DNA of 21,011 nucleotides from Alphaproteobacteria bacterium UBA3002 (GTDB taxonomy: Bacteria; Pseudomonadota; Alphaproteobacteria; Rickettsiales; UBA3002): positions 1 to 21,011 of the forward strand of contig DDZS01000042.1 in assembly GCA_002346425.1 (NCBI GenBank). Reading direction: 5' to 3'. This document shows, piece by piece, positions 1-5,471 of the stretch. Within the stretch, counting starts at the first letter, position 1. Each line of letters starts with the position of its first letter. The notes under the pieces were generated by a model. The model had not been told where the DNA came from. It ran no database searches and worked only from the letters and a program-made list of their open reading frames with translations. A program made the position numbers and the translations under genes.

Positions 1-1737
1 CTTACTAGCAGTAACTACCACATGCGTACGCCCATCATGCGACACATCCAACCGTACTTCCACGCGGCCAAGCTCGGCAGGGTCGAGTTGGATCACAACC
101 CGATCCGCCCCGCTTTTCATCGCCTTGCTAATGGTAAGCTCCACCTGCTCAGTGGCCGTATTCGAAGCATCGAATAATGGCGCGTCCGCTTTCAGGAAAC
201 TAATCGAGCGATCCGACGCGCTGTTCAAATGCGTTTGCTGCATGCTGGTTGCCTGCAGTCCTTGCGCGATCGATTCTTTCGCTGCACCGGCGGCTTCAGT
301 GGCAGTTTCTTTTAATCCCGTCATCAATTGCTCATGAAGTAATTGTTTATCGGCCGCGCTGGCGATTTGACGCGTAAACGCATCCGCCGCGAAATGCGAG
401 GACGGCTTCACTTCGCCATCCATCACTTTTTGAATCAGCGCATCGAATTCCAAACTATCGGCGGGATCGCTATCTGAATTGGCACCAGCGACGGCGTCCA
501 TTTCCTGCATCGCCTGTTTCAACGCTGCATTCATCATTTCTTTCAAGTCACCGCCTTGCGCCGCTTGCCCCAATTCTTTGAGTGCGACATTCACTTCTGC
601 CTGCCACCGCGTAATGAGCATCGGCTGTTGCGACCAGGGCACTTCGGCATACACTGCCATCGCGGATGATAGATCGGCCAATTCTTGCGCATCGAGATTC
701 GGGATAAACGACACGCTCTCTTGCGGCCATAATAACGAAGCATTGCTAATGGGTACTCCGCCGACAGCATCGGCCCATTGCATCACTTCTTGCTGCAAAT
801 GGCCGGGAAGCGCGCCCAAATCCATTAATTTGCGGGCCAGCGTAAAGCCTTCTTCTGTCGTGATATCGAATAGGTTTTCACCCTCGATGTCATCCCCGAT
901 TAAACGCTTCAGCAGCTCGCGCATCGGATTCGCTTCTCCGTCACCTTGCGACAAGAGCGCCATCACATCGGAAAGCGAAGCATTTTCTGGAAGCATCGCA
1001 GTCAGGCTTTCCGGGTCCAGCGCACGTATTTGCACACTGGTCAGCATTTGTTGTACGCTATGTACCACCACAAATTCCGGCGACACCTCACCATTCTCTC
1101 CGGCCACATTCTGCAGCTGCAATGCTTCCGCCGCAGCGCGTGGCATCACGATATTGATGGACACCGTGATTTTAGTAATTTCGAGCATGGCGATCGACAC
1201 ATCAGCACCACCCTCCTGCCATTGCGGCATCAGCTTCGCCAGACTATCGGCAACTGTAGGGTTAAACATATCTGCCAGCTGCATGATGTCTAAATCCTCC
1301 AGCCCAATGGCTTGCTGCAGATTTTTCTGGCCATTTTCACTTTGCAGACCGGCCATGGCTTGCATTTGCTGCTGCATCAACGCAAATACGCTTTCACTAT
1401 CAATTGGAAATGCCGATGGATGTAGGTGTTCTGTCTGGAGCATCAGTGCCCCTGTTTTCTGAGTATTAGGCACCGAAGTATAAATACTATCAGACGAATC
1501 ATTCAGCGTGACCGTAGCACTGCCGTTCACCGCTTCCAGCGTATTGGTAGTGGCCTGATTAGCAGAGGATGACGTGGAGGCGGATATATTGCGCGATTGG
1601 GAGTATTCTGCCGCGTTGCGCGGCTCCATCCAACGCTGAAACGACGCGTCCGGATCTTTGGAAGACATTGCAGATTTTAGTTTATAGGCACCCGCCGAAT
1701 CGCCCGGCGCCAGTAACGATAGTAAAGCCATTTCCAT
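1..1737 (-). CDS. fliK: FliK flagellar hook-length control protein (C-terminus cut by window edge)
   Basis: The reading frame is open on the minus strand from an ATG at 1737 to the window edge (579 codons, no stop). The last visible residues include LDPAELGRVEVRLDVSHDG, the hallmark of the FliK C-terminal Flg_hook domain (LxPxxLGxVEV). FliK is the secreted molecular ruler that measures hook length and, through FlhB, switches the export gate from rod/hook to filament substrates. The long preceding region is rich in Ala, Gln, Ser and Met and weakly conserved, as in FliK proteins generally. The start is supported by an AGGA Shine-Dalgarno about 8 nt upstream; a second in-frame ATG lies two codons later (1731). 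A sigma-54-type promoter sits about 40 bp upstream, so this gene is probably a late, separately started unit downstream of fliS. The true C-terminus lies outside the window. Confidence 0.9.
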   Translation of the reverse strand, partial: MEMALLSLLAPGDSAGAYKLKSAMSSKDPDASFQRWMEPRNAAEYSQSRNISASTSSSANQATTNTLEAVNGSATVTLNDSSDSIYTSVPNTQKTGALMLQTEHLHPSAFPIDSESVFALMQQQMQAMAGLQSENGQKNLQQAIGLEDLDIMQLADMFNPTVADSLAKLMPQWQEGGADVSIAMLEITKITVSINIVMPRAAAEALQLQNVAGENGEVSPEFVVVHSVQQMLTSVQIRALDPESLTAMLPENASLSDVMALLSQGDGEANPMRELLKRLIGDDIEGENLFDITTEEGFTLARKLMDLGALPGHLQQEVMQWADAVGGVPISNASLLWPQESVSFIPNLDAQELADLSSAMAVYAEVPWSQQPMLITRWQAEVNVALKELGQAAQGGDLKEMMNAALKQAMQEMDAVAGANSDSDPADSLEFDALIQKVMDGEVKPSSHFAADAFTRQIASAADKQLLHEQLMTGLKETATEAAGAAKESIAQGLQATSMQQTHLNSASDRSISFLKADAPLFDASNTATEQVELTISKAMKSGADRVVIQLDPAELGRVEVRLDVSHDGRTHVVVTASK

Positions 1738-1777
1738 TGTGCACATCCTGTGTTTGAGGCTGATTGGGAAATGGAAG

Positions 1778-1793
1778 TGCAAGTCTTATGCCA
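1778..1793 (-). promoter_or_regulatory. Sigma-54 (RpoN) promoter candidate for fliK
   Basis: Reading the minus strand, the site is TGGCAT-AAGAC-TTGCA. It matches the -24/-12 consensus TGGCAC-N5-TTGCA at 10 of the 11 specified bases, with the exact GG-N10-GC spacing. It ends about 40 bp before the fliK ATG and lies in the 134-bp gap after fliS. Late flagellar genes of alphaproteobacteria are commonly sigma-54 dependent. This is a visual consensus match only. Confidence 0.7.
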
Positions 1794-1839
1794 TATGTGG
1801 ATCGCTGAGATTGCCCTTGGCAGACAGAATGTGAAAGTG

Positions 1840-1859
1840 TGCCGCGCTGAAAACCGGCA
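1840..1859. promoter_or_regulatory. Inverted repeat upstream of the fliK promoter, possible activator site
   Basis: TGCCG-N10-CGGCA is a perfect 5-bp inverted repeat placed 47-66 bp upstream of the -24 element of the fliK sigma-54 promoter and just beyond the fliS stop codon. Sigma-54 promoters need an upstream enhancer-binding protein (FlbD in Caulobacter), so this is a possible operator. On the minus strand no T-tract follows it, so it is not a convincing terminator for fliS. Confidence 0.3.
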
Positions 1860-1871
1860 AAAATTACTCAG

Positions 1872-2267
1872 CTACTCGGAAACAGACGTAACTGGCTGGG
1901 TCGTTTCTCCCCGGTCGATTTCATCCCATACATCGCGCATTTTTTTGACTTCTTCGATTAAAGCCTGGCATTCCTCGACATTATTCGTGCGTTGTAGCCG
2001 CATCAGCGTTGCATCGACATAGGCATAAAAATCATACAATGTCTGCGCAGTTTTGCCACCACTGTCAAAGTCGAGGCTCATCTGAAGCCCGATCGTGATT
2101 TCCGATGCTTTGTGTAAACGGTTATACCGCGTTTCATAATCTTTCGCCTCAATGGCTTCTACCGCCTGACGCAGATTACGAATAATTCCATCATACAGCA
2201 TAACCACTTGGCGGGTTTTAGCCACGGTTTGCGTGGCTGTACTATAGGCTGCATACGGATTTTTCAT
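1872..2267 (-). CDS. fliS: FliS flagellin export chaperone
   Basis: This 131-residue protein begins MKNPYAAYSTATQTVAKTRQ and continues VVMLYDGIIRNLRQA, the typical FliS opening (Y..x..v.t.sp..lv.mLYdg.i..l..A). The rest is predicted all-alpha, as expected of the four-helix FliS bundle. FliS binds the disordered C-terminal helix of flagellin in the cytoplasm, prevents premature polymerisation and delivers it to FlhA. The frame stays open upstream to a TTG at 2303, but neither start has a clear Shine-Dalgarno. The ATG at 2267 gives the usual family length and start, so it is preferred. It lies 49 nt after the fliD stop, so fliD-fliS is probably one transcript, the common arrangement. Confidence 0.93.
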   Translation of the reverse strand: MKNPYAAYSTATQTVAKTRQVVMLYDGIIRNLRQAVEAIEAKDYETRYNRLHKASEITIGLQMSLDFDSGGKTAQTLYDFYAYVDATLMRLQRTNNVEECQALIEEVKKMRDVWDEIDRGETTQPVTSVSE

Positions 2268-2316
2268 GGGTATAAGTTTACGCGCAAGCGTCTGCGCCTT
2301 CAAGCTACTTTATGGC

Positions 2317-4890
2317 TTACGAAGCGGAAAGGCGTGCTTCATTCTGCGCATTGATGCTTTGCAAAATCAGGTCCGCTTGCGAAATAGCTGTCTCGAGCGC
2401 CGCGAATTGTCTCAGCAGCTGCTCGCGATAACGCTCCACAATGTCATTGATCCGGGTAATTTCTTCCTGATAGCGACTATTGGTTTCCGTAATCGAATCG
2501 ATTTCTGATTTCAGCAACCCACCATCTTCCGCTAATACCGAATCCAGTGTGTTATACAGTCGATCACCGATCCCATGCGTGAAGGTGATATCGATGCCCA
2601 TCGCATCGTTAGAATCACCATAAATTAGCTGTAACCCCTGCAATACCGTATTGTCCTGCCCGGTTAAAACCACACCACCGCCGCTAAGTGGCGAAGCGGT
2701 CAGATTGACGGTTTGCGGTCCGCCCCCATTATCATAGGTAGCGGTATAGACACCATTGGTCTGATCGACATTTAGTTTAATCGCTGTCGTGCCCAAATCA
2801 TTGGTACGCTTAAAGACCGTTAAATTTGGATCAGTTGTGGTGAAATCGAATTCAAATAGATTTCGCACCTGTTCAAAATTGGCACGAATGGCGGCGCCAA
2901 GTTCGGCTTCATCCACTACCAGAATATTACGGGTAAATGGCGTTTCTTCATCGCCTTCAAAATCTTCGAAACTTAATCCAATATCGGCCAAGCGATCATA
3001 ATCGCCACCAAGAATGCCATCCACGATCGAGGTGATTTCCGAATTCACGCGCGTCGCAATGGTTCGTAGCGTTGAGCTGCTGGCCAGTAACGCATCTTCC
3101 GTAGGCGTGCCATCATCGCCTAGTTCCGTTTGTTCGGCGATAAATACCCGAAACGCATTATACGCATCGACAAAGTTAAGAATCGCACTTTTGACCAGTT
3201 CGGTATCAGGCTCTACGGCAAGGCTTAACGATTCGCCTACCCCGGTTTTCGCGAGTAGGGAGAAAGATAACCCATCGATCACATCGTCGAAATTATTCGT
3301 TGTCCGTGTAATTTCCGTCCCATCGATGGTAATTTTAGCATCCAACGCCTGTTCTTCGATTGCAAAACCTACATTGGCAAACACGCTCGCATCGCCGACT
3401 GGTTTAGTATATTTCTGATCGTAATAAGTATCTAGCTGACTTATTTCATTGCCCGTCAGCACCCGATTGAAGGAAGCCACTTCACCAATTTGTCCGCGGA
3501 AATAATTGCCGTTGCCACTAGGCGTGGAACCATCCGCTAACCGTGTGCCAGATAACATCCCACCGATGCCGATTGCACCAGTATGAGACGTCAGTTCTTT
3601 GACATTTTGCTGCTGCGCTACCTGCTCGCCGTTCACGAAGCCGGTAAAAGTATTTCCGGCACTGTTAACGGTCGGGTTCCCGCTGGCGTCCAATTGCAGC
3701 ACTACGTTATAATCGGTATCCGCGGTTACCGTTCCAAGGTTTAACACCTTCGACTGATTACCCGCATCCCAGGTTTGGTCATATACCACTGCATAGAGGG
3801 TCGGCGCATTACCATTCGCCGGATCTTCCATGATATGCAGGGAAAGTCCCTTACTCGCGCCGCCTTGCTCGTAAATGACTTGGGTGCCATTCACATCTGC
3901 ACCGGTTTTGAAATTTAGGGCCAGACTTTTTTGCGCATATGGGCCACCACTGTTAGTGGCCGGGGAATTAGCAGGATTCAGGGCGCCAGCGCCGGCTGAA
4001 AAATCTATCATCGCGGCACCATTGGTCGCCCCGTCAACATTCAATGTCGGCGCTGTGCCTTGCGCATTAACAGTCGTATTGCCGCTTTTATCGGTAATGG
4101 CTGCAAGCGATTGATCGGCTGCGGGATTATCCGCATAATTGCCATTCCCATTAATATCGCTGGCATCCACATGCAATGTCGCATCAGAAAAGAACGCAGG
4201 CGGTTGCGGTAGGTTCAATGCATAATTCAGATCAGTGCCCGTCCCGGTCGCCTTAAGCGATAAACGAAAGCTACTACTATCTACGCGTAAAATACTAGCT
4301 TCGACTTTGCTTTGCCCTTTGACCGCATTGATTTTGGAGACGATTTCATTCAGCGTATCGCCATCTTCGAATGTAACGGATTGGTTATTTGCGCCGAAGA
4401 CAAAATCACCTGCTGCAAAGGGCAGACCGGCACCAACCACGGGCGAATTAGCATCGGATAATGAAAAAGTATTGGTAACATAGCGATTGGTGGTCGCCAA
4501 TTGATCGACCGTGATATCGTAATTAGATAGTGACGCTCCCGGCTCCGCGGATACTGACAAATAATTCGACGAAGAAAGCGCCGTATTACCGCCGACACGC
4601 GTTGAGCGATATTCAAAAATATTCTCGTCTTGATTACGCACCCCTGGCGGATTGCGCAATAAATCGAGGGAGTCGCGGAATGTGTTTAAACGGGTTTTTA
4701 GCGTGCTATACGCACCCACGAGCTTAGTATTGGTTTCAATCCGGTCCTCTAATTGCGTGGCGGGTAGTCCTTTTGCCTTGGTTAGCGCTTCGATTAGGGA
4801 TTCGGTATCCAGTCCGCCGGATGCGCTACCGCTAACGACCGTGCGGCCGTTTTGCTGCGAAAAAGATCCGAGTGTGATTGAGGTTACCAT
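2317..4890 (-). CDS. fliD: FliD filament cap protein with an inserted LamG-like lectin domain
   Basis: This 857-residue protein is well above the 450-650 usual for FliD. The N-terminal region has the family motif GLDTESLIEALTKAKGLP (about 26-43) and a coiled-coil start; residues about 160-215 form a flagellin-IN-type module (DTLNEIVSKINA). A native cap segment resumes at about 505 (AKITIDGTEITRTTNN), and the C-terminus (about 800-850) is the heptad-rich helix that contacts filament subunits. FliD forms the pentameric cap under which exported flagellin folds, and is often an adhesin. Between the two cap segments, about residues 232-496 form an extra concanavalin-A/LamG-like domain (separate entry). 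The ATG at 4890 follows a good AAGGAG Shine-Dalgarno and a sigma-54-type promoter. fliS follows downstream. Confidence 0.93.
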   Translation of the reverse strand: MVTSITLGSFSQQNGRTVVSGSASGGLDTESLIEALTKAKGLPATQLEDRIETNTKLVGAYSTLKTRLNTFRDSLDLLRNPPGVRNQDENIFEYRSTRVGGNTALSSSNYLSVSAEPGASLSNYDITVDQLATTNRYVTNTFSLSDANSPVVGAGLPFAAGDFVFGANNQSVTFEDGDTLNEIVSKINAVKGQSKVEASILRVDSSSFRLSLKATGTGTDLNYALNLPQPPAFFSDATLHVDASDINGNGNYADNPAADQSLAAITDKSGNTTVNAQGTAPTLNVDGATNGAAMIDFSAGAGALNPANSPATNSGGPYAQKSLALNFKTGADVNGTQVIYEQGGASKGLSLHIMEDPANGNAPTLYAVVYDQTWDAGNQSKVLNLGTVTADTDYNVVLQLDASGNPTVNSAGNTFTGFVNGEQVAQQQNVKELTSHTGAIGIGGMLSGTRLADGSTPSGNGNYFRGQIGEVASFNRVLTGNEISQLDTYYDQKYTKPVGDASVFANVGFAIEEQALDAKITIDGTEITRTTNNFDDVIDGLSFSLLAKTGVGESLSLAVEPDTELVKSAILNFVDAYNAFRVFIAEQTELGDDGTPTEDALLASSSTLRTIATRVNSEITSIVDGILGGDYDRLADIGLSFEDFEGDEETPFTRNILVVDEAELGAAIRANFEQVRNLFEFDFTTTDPNLTVFKRTNDLGTTAIKLNVDQTNGVYTATYDNGGGPQTVNLTASPLSGGGVVLTGQDNTVLQGLQLIYGDSNDAMGIDITFTHGIGDRLYNTLDSVLAEDGGLLKSEIDSITETNSRYQEEITRINDIVERYREQLLRQFAALETAISQADLILQSINAQNEARLSAS
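3403..4197 (-). other. LamG/concanavalin-A-like domain inserted in FliD (residues about 232-496)
   Basis: The segment starts ATLHVDASDINGNGNY, then AAITDKSGNTTVNAQG. It contains KSLALNFKTGADVNGTQVIY and GFVNGEQV, and closes with GQIGEVASFNRVLTGNEISQ followed by LDTYYDQKY. This order (W/LDASD, DkSGn, FxNG, GxIaEv..nrxLt..E...l..Y...KY) is characteristic of bacterial LamG-like jelly-roll domains. DINGNGNYADN resembles a calcium-binding loop. It interrupts FliD at a surface position between the IN-type module and the next beta domain. Whether it binds glycans or proteins cannot be read from sequence. Confidence 0.8.
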
Positions 4891-4939
4891 TATCTATTGC
4901 TCCTTCGTCTTGTGTGCACACTCTTGGTTATCCTGCATT

Positions 4940-4955
4940 AGCAATTATTGCGCCA
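4940..4955 (-). promoter_or_regulatory. Sigma-54 (RpoN) promoter candidate for fliD-fliS
   Basis: On the minus strand the site reads TGGCGC-AATAA-TTGCT, matching TGGCAC-N5-TTGC at all but one position with correct GG-N10-GC spacing. The expected start would be near 4928, leaving a leader of about 38 nt with the fliD Shine-Dalgarno. It is in the 104-bp flaG-fliD gap. Confidence 0.7.
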
Positions 4956-4984
4956 GTTTACCTGACGAGTGTGTTACAAGCATC

Positions 4985-5008
4985 AGGCGAGTGGTTAAGC
5001 ACTCGCCT
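4985..5008. repeat. 9-bp inverted repeat spanning the flaG stop codon
   Basis: AGGCGAGTG-N6-CACTCGCCT is a perfect 9-bp inverted repeat whose loop contains the flaG stop. No T-run follows on the minus strand, so it is not a classic intrinsic terminator. It may stabilise the 3' end of the flagellin/flaG message, or serve as an activator site 30-53 bp upstream of the fliD -24 element. An imperfect second copy of its left arm (GACGAGTG) lies about 20 bp away at 4964-4971. Confidence 0.5.
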
Positions 5009-5384
5009 CATAGAATGCTTCACGTTGGGCGGCTTTCGACTCGGTAAAGCGGATGATATCCGGCTCCGGGAAATAACGGACCGATCCATCGCGTAGCGAG
5101 GTGAAGCGTGTGATATACTGTCCTGAACCATCTTTAAAGATGGTGAATTTCGTGTCGCTAACCGCAAAAGAGTTGGCGATTTGCTTTGCTGCATCCATCA
5201 CCGCACCAAATCGGCGGTCTTCTGAGGTGCGCGTGGCATCTTTTTTCTCTACGGGCGGAACTTTAACGATTTGATCGGTCGCTTGCGAGCGGGGAATCGC
5301 CACTTCCGCGGTTTTGGCTGCGCCGGCCAGAGCTGCGTTATTCTGTTGATTTGCGAGGCCGGCACCTAAACTTGCAATATCCAT
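4995..5384 (-). CDS. flaG: FlaG-family flagellar protein
   Basis: This 129-residue protein has a low-complexity Ala/Gln-rich N-terminus (1-40) and a C-terminal domain (about 75-113) of the form FAVSDTKFTIFKDGSGQYI, then RFTSLRDGSVRYFPEPDIIR. That is the FlaG pattern, in which a short beta hairpin ends in G-x-V-x-x-x-P-x-x-x-I/L. FlaG is a poorly understood accessory protein that affects filament length and stability in several bacteria and usually lies beside flagellin and fliD, exactly as here. The ATG at 5384 has a strong AAGGAG Shine-Dalgarno. It lies 87 bp downstream of the flagellin gene, beyond a strong hairpin, so its expression may depend on partial read-through. The match to FlaG is clear only in the C-terminal third. 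Confidence 0.75.
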   Translation of the reverse strand: MDIASLGAGLANQQNNAALAGAAKTAEVAIPRSQATDQIVKVPPVEKKDATRTSEDRRFGAVMDAAKQIANSFAVSDTKFTIFKDGSGQYITRFTSLRDGSVRYFPEPDIIRFTESKAAQREAFYEASA

Positions 5385-5430
5385 TTTCTATTCTCCTTGG
5401 TTTCAATCATCCAGCTCCTCGGATTTAGAA

Positions 5431-5454
5431 GAGGGAGGGGCGAACCCCTCCCTC
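5431..5454 (-). terminator. UUCG-loop hairpin after the flagellin gene
   Basis: On the minus strand GAGGGAGGGG-TTCG-CCCCTCCCTC forms a perfect 10-bp stem with a UUCG tetraloop, starting 17 nt after the flagellin stop. An outer AGCTCC/GGAGCT pair (5413-5418 with 5459-5464) can extend it. The following tract is only moderately T-rich (TTCTAAAT), so it may be a partial terminator, a barrier to 3' exonucleases, or both. Confidence 0.75.
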
Positions 5455-5471
5455 CTCCGGAGCTAGTCGTA

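Noticed and set aside
479..1462. Long open frame on the plus strand, 327 codons, rich in Ser, Cys and Ile
   Set aside because: It lies wholly opposite fliK, whose minus-strand product has a recognisable FliK C-terminus. The plus-strand composition looks like a shadow translation.
2268..2303. Upstream extension of fliS to a TTG start (12 more residues)
   Set aside because: It adds a stretch not seen in typical FliS and has no Shine-Dalgarno; the ATG at 2267 gives the family start and length.
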